The notes: generated from the sequence alone by a model not told the origin. A DNA stretch of 28,182 bases from JANOAR01 sp031411235 (GCA_031411235.1 JANOAR010000263.1:1-28182), one strand, 5' to 3'; counted from the first letter of the stretch, positions 16,937 to 25,271 are shown. Made by a program: numbers and translations.

Positions 16937-18724
16937 ATGACATCCCCAGACCTCATCCTCGGCATCGACCTCGGCACCACCAACTCCCTCGTCGGTGTCG
17001 TCGATAGCGGCTTTCCCATCCTCCTCGCCGACGCCGAAGGCAGCCGCAGCACACCCTCCGCCATCCACGTCGCCAGAGACGGCACCACCACCGTCGGCAC
17101 AGCCGCCTTGCGCCAGCGCATCCTCGATCCCACCCGCACGATCACCAGCGTCAAGCGCCTTATCGGACGCCGTGCCGCCGAGGGCGACTGGCAGCCGCCC
17201 TACGACCTGCGCAGTCTCGGCACTACTCCCATCGAAGCCTCGGCGCACATCCTGCGCCACCTCCGCTCCATCGCCGAGCGAGCCATGGGAACCCCCATCA
17301 CTCGCGCCGTCATCACCGTTCCCGCCTTCTTCAACGACGCCCAGCGCAACGCCACCAAACGCGCTGGTGAATTGGCCGGGCTCACCGTCGAGCGCATCCT
17401 CGCCGAGCCCACCGCCGCCGCCCTCGCCTACGGATTGGACAAGCTCGACGAACGCAAAAAAGTCGCCGTCTATGACCTCGGCGGCGGCACCTTCGATGTC
17501 TCCATTTTAGAGATGCGCGACGGCGTCTTTCAAGTCCTCGCCACCGCTGGCGACACCCAGCTCGGCGGCGACGACATCGACCGAGCTGTGGCAGAAATGC
17601 TGAATGATGAGTGCAGCGCAATGAATGCAAAAGGCAGCGCAGCCCCTTTTCACACAGTCTTGGTTTCCGCAGCCGAAGCCGCCAAAAAACGCCTCAGCAC
17701 CGAACTCACCACCCGCATCGACCTGCCCTTCATCGACGGCCAGCGTAGCCTCAGCATCGACCTCACCCGCACCGAGTTAGAGCGCCTCGCCACCCCCTTC
17801 GTCGAGCGCACCCGGCAGCATTGCTGGCGAGCCCTTACCGATGCAAAACTAAAGCCCAGCGACATCGACGTCGTCCTCCTGGTCGGCGGCAGCACCCGCA
17901 TGGATCTCGTCCGCCGCACCGCTGCCGACATCTTCCAGCGCGAGCCCAATACCTCGCAAAACCCCGACGAAGCCATCGCCCTCGGAGCCGTCATCCAGGC
18001 CGGAATGCTCAGCGGTGCCCTACGCCAAGTCGTGCTACTCGACGTCACCCCGCTCTCCCTCGGCATCGAGACCTTCGGCGGCCTCATGAACATCATCATC
18101 CCCCGCAACACCACCATCCCCTGCAAAGCTGGCGAGATGTTCACCAACGCCGTCAGCAACCAAGACGCCATGCTCATCCGCGTGCTCCAGGGCGAGCGCG
18201 AACTCGCCAAAGACAACTGGGATCTAGGCCGCATCGAAGTCCCCTTCCCCCCAGGGGCCAAAGGCAGCGCCCGCGTCGGCGTGCAATTCGCCATCGACGC
18301 CAACGGCATCCTCCAAGTCCTCGCCCGCGACACCGCCACCCAGCGCGACACCCTGCTAGAGATCCAAAACACCGCCATCGACGTCGATGACGAGCGCATT
18401 GAAAAAATGATCGCCGAGAGCGTCGATCAAGCCTTTGAGGACATGAACGCGCGAATCTGGACTGAAGCCAAACTCAAAGCCGAAGAACTCCTCCCCGCCG
18501 TCGCCGAAGCCCTTCAACAACTCGGCTACGCCATTCCTCCCGCCGAGGCCACCGCCATCCAAGCCGCCGCCCAAACCGTGCGCGACATCCTAGCCAACGA
18601 CCTCCACGACACCCGCGCCCTAAAAGCCGCCAACGCCACCCTCGACGACGCCACGCAAAGCCTCGCCGTGCTGCTCATCGAGCAAGCGATGGATGAGGCC
18701 CTGGCGCGAAAGGGACTTGCCTAG
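16937..18724 (+). CDS. DnaK-like Hsp70 chaperone (short paralogue)
   Basis: Hsp70 ATPase chaperone of 595 residues. The nucleotide-binding domain (about 1-365) shows GIDLGTTNS, TVPAFFNDAQR, ILAEPTAAALAYG, VYDLGGGTFDVSI and LLVGGSTRM. The substrate-binding domain follows with VTPLSLGIETFGG and PRNTTIP, then a helical lid. It is shorter than typical DnaK (about 640) and lacks the acidic Gly-rich disordered tail. No dnaJ, grpE or hsp20 gene is adjacent, so it is probably a secondary Hsp70; DnaK2-like and HscA-like remain options. The start at 16937 begins the conserved MTSPDLILGIDLG. The frame stays open to a GTG at 16748, but that extension is translated AT-rich spacer and is rejected. No SD is visible. 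Confidence 0.92.
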   Translation: MTSPDLILGIDLGTTNSLVGVVDSGFPILLADAEGSRSTPSAIHVARDGTTTVGTAALRQRILDPTRTITSVKRLIGRRAAEGDWQPPYDLRSLGTTPIEASAHILRHLRSIAERAMGTPITRAVITVPAFFNDAQRNATKRAGELAGLTVERILAEPTAAALAYGLDKLDERKKVAVYDLGGGTFDVSILEMRDGVFQVLATAGDTQLGGDDIDRAVAEMLNDECSAMNAKGSAAPFHTVLVSAAEAAKKRLSTELTTRIDLPFIDGQRSLSIDLTRTELERLATPFVERTRQHCWRALTDAKLKPSDIDVVLLVGGSTRMDLVRRTAADIFQREPNTSQNPDEAIALGAVIQAGMLSGALRQVVLLDVTPLSLGIETFGGLMNIIIPRNTTIPCKAGEMFTNAVSNQDAMLIRVLQGERELAKDNWDLGRIEVPFPPGAKGSARVGVQFAIDANGILQVLARDTATQRDTLLEIQNTAIDVDDERIEKMIAESVDQAFEDMNARIWTEAKLKAEELLPAVAEALQQLGYAIPPAEATAIQAAAQTVRDILANDLHDTRALKAANATLDDATQSLAVLLIEQAMDEALARKGLA

Positions 18725-18805
18725 CTGCACGGTACCCAATGCCTGCTAGCTCGCAGAGTCCCTCTGAAAAAATCTCAAATTCCGATTGCTCATCACTAAT
18801 AAGAC

Positions 18806-18833
18806 GGTTATTTCTGTATAGACAGAAATAACC
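18806..18833. promoter_or_regulatory. Perfect 28-bp palindrome before the GbsR-type gene (candidate operator)
   Basis: GGTTATTTCTGT-ATAG-ACAGAAATAACC: two fully complementary 12-base arms with a 4-base spacer, ending three bases before the ATG at 18837. The position suits an autoregulatory operator for the dimeric GbsR/MarR protein encoded next, or an RNA hairpin blocking translation start. No T-run follows, so it is not a usual terminator. Confidence 0.75.
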
Positions 18834-18836
18834 ACC

Positions 18837-19364
18837 ATGACTGATCTAACGCCCATCGCCCGCAAGTTTGTGACCCATTGGGGGGAACTCGGCACTCGCT
18901 GGGGTATCAACAGAACGATGGCCCAGGTTCATGCGTTACTCTATCTCAGCGAAAAGCCGATGAACGCTGAGGACATCTGTGAAGTTTTGCAGTTTGCTAG
19001 GTCGAATGTCAGCACCGCCGTCAAGGAACTGCAAGGCTGGGGCATTGTGCGAGTGGTGCATCTGCAAGGCGACCGGCGCGACCACTTCGAGAGCATGAAG
19101 GATGTCTTCGAGATGTTCCGCATCATTATGATGGAACGCAAGCGGAGGGAGATCGATCCCACGTTAAAGCTCCTGCGCGAGGCTGCCGAGGACATGGGCA
19201 AGACCAAGGGCGACGCCGTGACCAAGGAGCGACTGCAAGGCATGTTGGACTTCTTTGAACTCGCCAACACCTGGGCCGTACAAGTCGAAAAGACCCCCAC
19301 GCCCGTGTTGCTCAAAGCAGTAAAAATGGGCGAGAAGCTCTTCAAGCTACTGGGATTGATATAA
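18837..19364 (+). CDS. GbsR/MarR family transcriptional regulator
   Basis: Winged-helix DNA-binding protein of 175 residues in the GbsR branch of the MarR superfamily. The run ALLYLSEKPMNAEDICEVLQFARSNVSTAVKELQGWGIVRVVHLQGDRRDHFES (split here only by helix and wing) covers the HTH and wing at about residues 33-85; GDRRDHFE is the family signature after the wing. A helical dimerisation region completes the protein. GbsR itself is a choline-sensing repressor of glycine betaine synthesis in Bacillus; the ligand here is unknown. A perfect palindrome abuts the start codon, suggesting autoregulation. It leads a same-strand set of membrane and lipid-type genes and is the obvious candidate regulator. 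Confidence 0.9.
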   Translation: MTDLTPIARKFVTHWGELGTRWGINRTMAQVHALLYLSEKPMNAEDICEVLQFARSNVSTAVKELQGWGIVRVVHLQGDRRDHFESMKDVFEMFRIIMMERKRREIDPTLKLLREAAEDMGKTKGDAVTKERLQGMLDFFELANTWAVQVEKTPTPVLLKAVKMGEKLFKLLGLI

Positions 19365-19407
19365 CGCCACCTTGGCACCCCACTCAACCAGCCCTCTTTT
19401 TTGCACC

Positions 19408-20211
19408 ATGATTTCTCAAATTGCAGTAATAACCGATAATAAAGGATGGATTGAAATGTGGGTGCTCGCGGCCTCACTGTTTTTCATCGCCAAGACCTGC
19501 CTCATCTGGCGGCATCGGCACACAACCCTTCTCAATCTCGACACACTCAGTTTCATCTTCCTGTGGCCAGGATTTGATCTTGTAGCCTGGAATCGTGCAA
19601 CGCTCACCAGCAGCACTTCATTAGGGGCACGAGGCCTTGCCAATCTCGTCGGTGGCGCTGGGCTAACGTGGGGCCTTGCCCGCTGCGTGGCTGATCCATT
19701 CTACGCGACATGGGTCGCAATGATCGGCTTTGTCATTGCCATGCATGGCGGCCTGTTCACGCTACTCGCCGCGTATTGGCGCAGCCGGGGGCGAGATGTC
19801 GCACCGCTCATGCACTGCCCAGCAGCGGCAACTTCGGTGACAGAGTTCTGGGGCAAACGCTGGAATACCGCCTTCCGTGATCTCGCTCATGGGCTCATTT
19901 TCAAGCGGCTACTTCATCGGGGCTACACAGCGCCTGTTGCTGTATTCATCGTCTTCCTCGCATCGGGCATCGTCCACGAGCTAGTCATCACCGTGCCTGC
20001 CCGAGGTGGCTATGGTGGGCCGACGTTATACTTTATACTTCAGCCGCTGTGTATGTGGATGGAGCGCAGTTGCCCTTTCAAAAAGAACGGCTTCGTCTGG
20101 CGCATCCGGGCGCTCGTCTTCCTCATCGCGCCGCTGCCGCTGGCTTTCCCTGCCGCCTTCGTCGAGCGCGTTATGCGCCCCTTCTTCACCTTCATCCAAG
20201 CCCTACCATGA
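19408..20211 (+). CDS. Wax-synthase-like membrane-bound O-acyltransferase (MBOAT)
   Basis: Integral membrane protein of 267 residues with about seven hydrophobic segments. Two motifs place it with wax-synthase-like MBOATs: SVTEFWGKRWNTAFRDL (residues 143-159) and LASGIVHELV, where H190 is the presumed catalytic histidine. It is shorter than many MBOATs (350-500), as is usual for the wax-synthase-like set. It probably transfers an acyl chain to an alcohol, lipid or sugar; the acceptor is unknown. ATG at 19408 is chosen; 19372 and 19456 are alternatives. Its stop overlaps the next start as ATGA, so the two are translationally coupled. Confidence 0.82.
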   Translation: MISQIAVITDNKGWIEMWVLAASLFFIAKTCLIWRHRHTTLLNLDTLSFIFLWPGFDLVAWNRATLTSSTSLGARGLANLVGGAGLTWGLARCVADPFYATWVAMIGFVIAMHGGLFTLLAAYWRSRGRDVAPLMHCPAAATSVTEFWGKRWNTAFRDLAHGLIFKRLLHRGYTAPVAVFIVFLASGIVHELVITVPARGGYGGPTLYFILQPLCMWMERSCPFKKNGFVWRIRALVFLIAPLPLAFPAAFVERVMRPFFTFIQALP

Positions 20212-20618
20212 CCCTCACTCTTCATCATCTCATCTTACTCGGTGGCATTGGCCACTTCGGCATCATCGCGGCCAGCATTCAGGTGCCGCGCATCTTTGAC
20301 TGGAAGCACGAACTCGCGCCGCTCCATCCCTTCGTACGCCAGCTTTTTTGGGTCTATGGTGTGTTCATCGTCATGACCATCGCTAGCTTTGGGATCATCA
20401 CGTTGGTCAATGCCGAGGCCCTCGCGCAGGGCACCCCACTGGCCCGCAGCATCGCCGCCTTCATCGCTATCTTCTGGGCCGCACGTCTCGCCGTGCAGTG
20501 CTTCGTCTTCGACGCTCGCCCCTTTCTCACCAGTACTTGGCGCTGGCTCGGCTACCACACGCTGAGCGCTGCCTTCGTCTATTTCACCGCTCTCTACGGC
20601 TACCTCGCTATTCGCTAA
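20208..20618 (+). CDS. Small four-helix membrane protein, paralogue A
   Basis: Unrecognised membrane protein of 136 residues with four predicted helices (about 6-24, 46-66, 78-98, 112-132). It starts inside the MBOAT stop codon (ATGA overlap), so its product is made together with the acyltransferase. It is clearly related to the next gene: PR-W at 27-32, VR--F at 43-47, FG at 61-62, and FWxxRxxxQ at 89-97 recur there at matching spacing. The polar residues in helix 3 (R93, Q97) are conserved between the two copies. Function unknown; a partner of the acyltransferase is a reasonable guess from coupling. Confidence 0.82.
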   Translation: MTLTLHHLILLGGIGHFGIIAASIQVPRIFDWKHELAPLHPFVRQLFWVYGVFIVMTIASFGIITLVNAEALAQGTPLARSIAAFIAIFWAARLAVQCFVFDARPFLTSTWRWLGYHTLSAAFVYFTALYGYLAIR

Positions 20619-20631
20619 AAACCACTAAACC

Positions 20632-21057
20632 ATGAACACACTCTACACCCATCTCCCCACCTTCTTGCTGCTTGCCGCCGCAGGCCAGCTCTTCATTGCC
20701 GTGCTCGGCCTCATGATCCCGCGCCTGCTGCATTGGCAGGAACCCATCGCCCAAATGCCCTTGCTCGTGCGCGAGGTGTTTCATGTTCACACTTTCTTCA
20801 TCGCGCTGACCTGCGCCATCTTTGGCAGCATCACCTGGCGCTTCGCTGCTGACATCGCTCAACCTACACATGAGCTTATGCGTTGGTTCGCCGCCGCCAT
20901 CGGCCTGTTCTGGGGCATCCGCTGCATCATGCAGTGGACGTTCTATTCATCGAGCCACTGGCGCGGCCTACGCGACAAGACCCTCGCCCACTGGGCGCTC
21001 TTCCTCGGTTACGGAGCCTTTGCCGCGACCTACCTCCTCGCCGCCTTTCGCAACTGA
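20632..21057 (+). CDS. Small four-helix membrane protein, paralogue B
   Basis: Membrane protein of 141 residues, 13 bases after paralogue A and alignable with it along its length at an offset of 3-4 residues. Shared positions include P30-R31, W35, V46-R47, F50, F64-G65, AQ-T, and F93-W94-x-x-R97-x-x-x-Q101. Four hydrophobic segments are predicted. The divergence between copies suggests an old duplication, perhaps a heteromeric pair. No named domain was recognised. Confidence 0.82.
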   Translation: MNTLYTHLPTFLLLAAAGQLFIAVLGLMIPRLLHWQEPIAQMPLLVREVFHVHTFFIALTCAIFGSITWRFAADIAQPTHELMRWFAAAIGLFWGIRCIMQWTFYSSSHWRGLRDKTLAHWALFLGYGAFAATYLLAAFRN

Positions 21058-21087
21058 GTGCCAACCTCACACCCAACCACCACGCTC

Positions 21088-21501
21088 ATGAACCGAGACA
21101 TCGCCATGAATCCCATCCCACTGCGCCAACTCCACAACCTCAAACTCGCCGCTCGCGCTGCAGTCGGCTTCGTCTGGTTCTACGAAGGCCTCGTGCCCAA
21201 GATTCTCAAAGTGGCCCCGCATCAGATCGACATGGTTCGCCACAGCGGCTGGTGGTGGGGCTCGCCCGAGACAACCCTCTTCTGGCTCGGTATCGCCATG
21301 ATGATCGCTGGCATCATCCTCACCCTTGGCTGGCTAGAAAAACTCGCCCAACTCGCGGCCATACTATCGGTTCTCGTGCTCATCGTCCTCGTTGTCAGCA
21401 CCTACCCACCCGCCGCCTATGACCCCTTCGGTGGTCTGGCCAAAGATGCCTGCCTCTTCACCTGCTCAGCCGTGGTCTGGGTGCTGAGCGGCAAGACATG
21501 A
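21088..21501 (+). CDS. DoxX-like membrane protein
   Basis: Four-helix membrane protein of 137 residues resembling the DoxX-like family. The first helix carries AAVGFVWFYEGLVPKIL, the typical opening of that family, then GIAMMIAGIILTLGWLEK and a C-terminal pair of helices. DoxX-family proteins have been tied to thiosulfate oxidation in archaea and to oxidative stress complexes in mycobacteria, but most bacterial members have no known role. The frame is open back to a GTG at 21058; ATG at 21088 or 21106 is more likely. It follows paralogue B closely on the same strand. Confidence 0.82.
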   Translation: MNRDIAMNPIPLRQLHNLKLAARAAVGFVWFYEGLVPKILKVAPHQIDMVRHSGWWWGSPETTLFWLGIAMMIAGIILTLGWLEKLAQLAAILSVLVLIVLVVSTYPPAAYDPFGGLAKDACLFTCSAVVWVLSGKT

Positions 21502-21539
21502 AAGGCAGAGCCAACAAACAAGCATTACACAAAGTCTGG

Positions 21540-21565
21540 TTTGCGGATCATCAGTAATCCGCAAA
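21540..21565. promoter_or_regulatory. Perfect 9-bp inverted repeat between DoxX-like and hydrolase genes
   Basis: TTTGCGGAT, an 8-base loop, then ATCCGCAAA, 19 bases upstream of the hydrolase ATG. There is no T-run, so it is either a weak terminator, an operator, or an mRNA processing hairpin that separates the hydrolase from the cluster upstream. Confidence 0.5.
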
Positions 21566-21584
21566 GTATCCGAATCGCCCTGCC

Positions 21585-22610
21585 ATGAAACGACTGCGCC
21601 GAATCATCCTGCTTCTATGCGCCCTAGTCACCGTCGCCTTCTTCGCCCTCACCTGGCTCGCCAGCAGTCGGCTCATCTGCCCGTCATGCCGCCCGTTGCA
21701 GGACTACCATCGCGATATTCTCTCGCACGCCATTGAGCACGGAATGAGGATCGAATCCTTCGTCGTGGGGCAGATGCCATGCCTGCTCTGCGAACCCATC
21801 GCCCAGCCCGGAGCAGCGGTGAAGGGCAACAAGCTGCGAGTCGAACTACAAGCTAGCGGCACAACGCTGCAACCTTGGGGCAAAATAGAAGCCACTCTGG
21901 TGCTGCTGCATGGACACACGGGTTGCAAAGAAGACCACCTCCCCGTCGCCGAACGTTTCTGTGCTGCTGGCTTCCGTTGTTTGCTCATAGACCTCCCTGG
22001 GCACGGCCAGCATCCTGCCGCCTTTGCATCGTTCGGAGTCCATGAGGCCAAGCTCCCCTACGAAGTCCTGCAAGCCGCAGCCCAACGCTTCCAATTCAAT
22101 CCCAAGCCCGCTGCACTGTTCGGCATTTCGCAAGGTGGAGCCATTGCCCTACAAGCCGCCGCTCGCCCCCATGAGCCTTGGTTTGCCATCGCGGAATTGT
22201 CGAGCTTCACCTCACTGGATCGCGTGATCGCCGACCAATCCCAAAGCCTCTTTGGCCTCCTCGCACCCCTTGCCGAAAGCGTCGTGACGATGCTCATCAA
22301 ACAACGCGCCAGTTACACCCCCGCGCAAATTCGTCCCATGGATGCCGCTTCAAAATTGACTATCCCCGTGCTCATCGGCCACGGCGATAAAGATACCTTC
22401 GTCACCCCTGATCAAGCCCAGGAACTGCTTGCTGCAATACCATCTATAAAGAAGCAATTCCTCAACATCCCCGGCGCTGGCCACAGCAACGTGCTCGTCA
22501 CCAATGCCCCTGTGTATGCAACCCTTTGCCAGTTCTATCTGGAGGCACTCAGCCCACAACCTTCACAAGAGAGTCCGCCACTGCTGCTGCCTGATAACAC
22601 CCAAAAGTGA
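21585..22610 (+). CDS. Membrane-anchored alpha/beta hydrolase (lysophospholipase/esterase-like)
   Basis: Protein of 341 residues with an N-terminal membrane anchor (about 7-27) and an alpha/beta hydrolase domain outside the cytoplasm. The HGHTG oxyanion region (109-113), the GISQGG elbow with nucleophile S182, an acid in IGHGDKDTFV (D268 or D270), and H300 in GAGHSNV form a complete catalytic set. Three cysteines near the anchor (ICPSC and CLLC) are unusual. It is 83 bases after the DoxX-like gene with a hairpin between them. Together with the upstream acyltransferase it could make and break ester bonds in the envelope; this is inference. Confidence 0.87.
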   Translation: MKRLRRIILLLCALVTVAFFALTWLASSRLICPSCRPLQDYHRDILSHAIEHGMRIESFVVGQMPCLLCEPIAQPGAAVKGNKLRVELQASGTTLQPWGKIEATLVLLHGHTGCKEDHLPVAERFCAAGFRCLLIDLPGHGQHPAAFASFGVHEAKLPYEVLQAAAQRFQFNPKPAALFGISQGGAIALQAAARPHEPWFAIAELSSFTSLDRVIADQSQSLFGLLAPLAESVVTMLIKQRASYTPAQIRPMDAASKLTIPVLIGHGDKDTFVTPDQAQELLAAIPSIKKQFLNIPGAGHSNVLVTNAPVYATLCQFYLEALSPQPSQESPPLLLPDNTQK

Positions 22611-22690
22611 CGCGTCATTTGCTGGCTTGACCTCCAAGTGCATGAACTCCTCGCCACCCTTTCTCCATTGCCTCGCCAATATTGCAAGGT

Positions 22691-23830
22691 ATGGGCAACG
22701 GCCCCATGCCCGCTCCAACCAAAACCACTGCCGTGTTGCAGCTCCTCTGCCTCATTGCAGTGGCGCTCGCGGTGCCTGCGCTGGTCTGCCGTGGCGTGCG
22801 TGTGGTCGAGGCGGAGAGCTTTCCCACGGGCGAAAAATTGGATCCTACGACTGAACGTCAGCGCCTTCAGCAGGATCAGCCGGACTGGATTTTCGTTGGC
22901 AACTCCATGCTCAACTCACGCGTGGACACGCGCTATCTCAGCAGGATCAGCGGGCATAAAATCCGCAAAGTCTCCGAGGGCGGCACGCAGTCGGCGCTGT
23001 GGTTTCTCTTCCTGAAGCGCATAATCTGTGAGTCCGGCGTGAAGCCCGCAAACGTGACGGTGTTCTTCCGCGAGACCGATCTCACCTGGCCCGACTTCCG
23101 CGTCACCGGGCTCAATGAACAACTCATCGCCAAGCTCGATGGCCCTGCGCAGCCCGAGTGGCAGCAAGTCATGGCCTGGCGCACGGCGGCAGGCGCGGGC
23201 ATCGCGGGCGCGATGAGCAACGCGCTAAAGACGCTACTCCCCACCGAGGCGCTGCTTGACTACTCACGCACACGGCTCCAGGGCTTTGCCTTCGAGCTGA
23301 CGGAGTTTGGCCAAAGCGTGCCCCATGGCGTGCGCCGCGTGGAGTTGAACGAACTCTTCTCACTCAGCGGCCTGCGCCATGACCTCGGTAGCGATGCCGC
23401 GACTGCAAACGGTTCAGCAGCACAAACGACGAACAACTCAGCAGCCATTGCCGACCCCGGTGTGTATGAAAATGGGCCGATGCACTTCGACCCCTCGCCC
23501 AGTGCTTCCTTTCTGCCGCACATGATTGCTCTGGCAAAAAGCAGTGGCTTCAAGCTGAACTTCCATCGTGTGAAACGCCGTGCGCAAGTCAGCGGCCTAG
23601 CCGCCGATAGCCGCCTCACACAGGCCTACATGGCCGACCTCCGCGCCTACCTCGCCACCCAGGACTGCACCTTCACCGACGAGTCGAAGGATGCCGCCAT
23701 CACCGCCGATCTCTACGCGGATGGCGACCACATCAGCAGCGCCACCGCCGTGCAGCACCGCTACAACGACATCCTTTGGCAGCGCCTACGCCCGGTCATC
23801 GGCAATGGCTCGCGCAACCCCAAGCCTTGA
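22691..23830 (+). CDS. Exported SGNH-like protein, partner of AlgI-type acyltransferase
   Basis: Protein of 379 residues with an N-terminal signal anchor (about 13-33). The mature region begins with DWIFVGNSMLNSRVD, where S72 takes the place of the GDS nucleophile (GNS here), and ends with ADGDHISSATAVQHRYNDIL, supplying a candidate acid/His pair. It resembles AlgX/DltD-type periplasmic acyl-transfer partners. The next gene, 7 bases downstream, is an AlgI-type MBOAT, the normal pairing for O-acetylation of exported polysaccharide. The start is uncertain: TTG 22682, ATG 22691 and ATG 22706 are in frame; the choice of 22691 is weakly held. Ala/Thr/Asn-rich stretch around residue 240 looks like a linker. 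Confidence 0.8.
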   Translation: MGNGPMPAPTKTTAVLQLLCLIAVALAVPALVCRGVRVVEAESFPTGEKLDPTTERQRLQQDQPDWIFVGNSMLNSRVDTRYLSRISGHKIRKVSEGGTQSALWFLFLKRIICESGVKPANVTVFFRETDLTWPDFRVTGLNEQLIAKLDGPAQPEWQQVMAWRTAAGAGIAGAMSNALKTLLPTEALLDYSRTRLQGFAFELTEFGQSVPHGVRRVELNELFSLSGLRHDLGSDAATANGSAAQTTNNSAAIADPGVYENGPMHFDPSPSASFLPHMIALAKSSGFKLNFHRVKRRAQVSGLAADSRLTQAYMADLRAYLATQDCTFTDESKDAAITADLYADGDHISSATAVQHRYNDILWQRLRPVIGNGSRNPKP

Positions 23831-23837
23831 GTCACGC

Positions 23838-25271
23838 ATGGTCTTCCAAAGCATCGACTACCTCCTCTTCCTCGTCGCGCTACTCGCCGTGTATTTCTGG
23901 CTGCCACAGCGCGGGCAGAACGTGCTGCTCATCGCCGCTAGCTACCTGTTCTACGGCTGGGTACATTCCTGGTATCTCATCCTCATCGGCACCACCACGT
24001 TGTTCGATTGGGGCTGTGCGCTGGCCATAGACGCAAGCACTGACGCCACTCGGCGACGGCGCTTTTTGATCCTCAGCCTCGGGGTAAATTTCGCTATCCT
24101 GTGCGCTTTCAAATACTTCGGCTTCTTCGCTGAAAACGTCACCACTGTGCTCGCCAGCATCGGCCTCATGCCGTCGCCGTGGATCATCCACATCGCCCTG
24201 CCCGCGGGCATCTCGTTCTTCACCTTCCAGAGCGCCTCGTATGCCATCGACGTGTATCGCCGACACACGCCCGCCTGCCGATCTCTGGTCGAGTATGCCA
24301 CCTTCGTTTCCTTTTTCCCCCAGCTCGTCGCCGGCCCCATCGAGCGTGCCGGGCACATGCTGCCGCAGTACCGCACGCTGCGACGCCCAGGCTTGGGGAA
24401 CATCCGCAGCGGCCTCGTGCTCATCCTCTGGGGGCTATTTCAAAAGGTTGTCATCGCCGACAGCGCCGCACTGCTGGCCGATAAAGTCTTCTCCCTCGCC
24501 GCGCCGAGTTTCCCCGTGCTGTGGGGCGGTGTGCTGGCCTTTGGTGTGCAAATTTATGCCGACTTCAGCGGCTACACCGACATGGCTCGCGGCTCGGCGC
24601 GGCTCATCGGCATCGAGCTTTGTGCCAACTTTAACGACCCCTACATGGCTCAGTCGCCCACCGACTTTTGGCGACGCTGGCACATGAGTTTATCGACCTG
24701 GTTCCGCGACTATGTCTTCATCCCCCTCGGTGGCTCGCGCACCACTGCCAGCAGGATCGCGGTGAACCTCATCATCACTTTTTTCCTCAGCGGCCTGTGG
24801 CATGGCGCGAGCTGGAATTTCATCATCTGGGGTCTCTACCACGGCGTTCTTATCGCCCTGTGGCCACACCTTGCGCGACTCATCCCTGTGCTGGGAAAAT
24901 CCGGCGGCTGGGCTGGCACCGTGCTGCGCGTCATGCTCACCTTCACTCTCGTCCAAATCGGCTGGCTGATATTCCGCGAGCACAGCGTCGCCATGCTGGT
25001 GCGCACTTGCACGCTGAGCCCCTTTGCCGCCTCAGCAGCCGAGTGGCGCATGGGCGCAGGCATGGCCGTGCAAGCCCTGCTCTACGGCCTACCGCTGCTC
25101 GTGGTGCTGCCGCTACTGCGCAGGCTCGGCAGCTTCCCCGCGCTGGACGACACACGCTCACTCACTTGGCGCTGGACGCTCGCGCAGACCACTGCCGCTA
25201 CGCTCTGCCTCATGGGCATCTGTGCCCTGCGCTGCGCCGTCGGCAGCGACTTTATCTATTTCCAATTCTAA
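23838..25271 (+). CDS. AlgI-type MBOAT polysaccharide O-acyltransferase
   Basis: Membrane protein of 477 residues with about eleven hydrophobic segments. It carries the AlgI/DltB/PatA series of motifs: SYLFYGWVHSWYLILI, GISFFTFQSASYAIDVYR, FVSFFPQLVAGPIERA, QIYADFSGYTDMARG, TDFWRRWHMSLSTWFRDYVFIPLGG (split as usual by a turn) and FFLSGLWHGASWNFIIWG with the catalytic histidine. Family members move acetyl groups across the membrane to a periplasmic SGNH partner, which matches the gene 7 bases upstream. The frame is open back to 23691, but the MVFQSIDYLLF start at 23838 is the family N-terminus. The acceptor polysaccharide may be the product of the pathway at 13813-16733, which is inference. 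Confidence 0.93.
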   Translation: MVFQSIDYLLFLVALLAVYFWLPQRGQNVLLIAASYLFYGWVHSWYLILIGTTTLFDWGCALAIDASTDATRRRRFLILSLGVNFAILCAFKYFGFFAENVTTVLASIGLMPSPWIIHIALPAGISFFTFQSASYAIDVYRRHTPACRSLVEYATFVSFFPQLVAGPIERAGHMLPQYRTLRRPGLGNIRSGLVLILWGLFQKVVIADSAALLADKVFSLAAPSFPVLWGGVLAFGVQIYADFSGYTDMARGSARLIGIELCANFNDPYMAQSPTDFWRRWHMSLSTWFRDYVFIPLGGSRTTASRIAVNLIITFFLSGLWHGASWNFIIWGLYHGVLIALWPHLARLIPVLGKSGGWAGTVLRVMLTFTLVQIGWLIFREHSVAMLVRTCTLSPFAASAAEWRMGAGMAVQALLYGLPLLVVLPLLRRLGSFPALDDTRSLTWRWTLAQTTAATLCLMGICALRCAVGSDFIYFQF

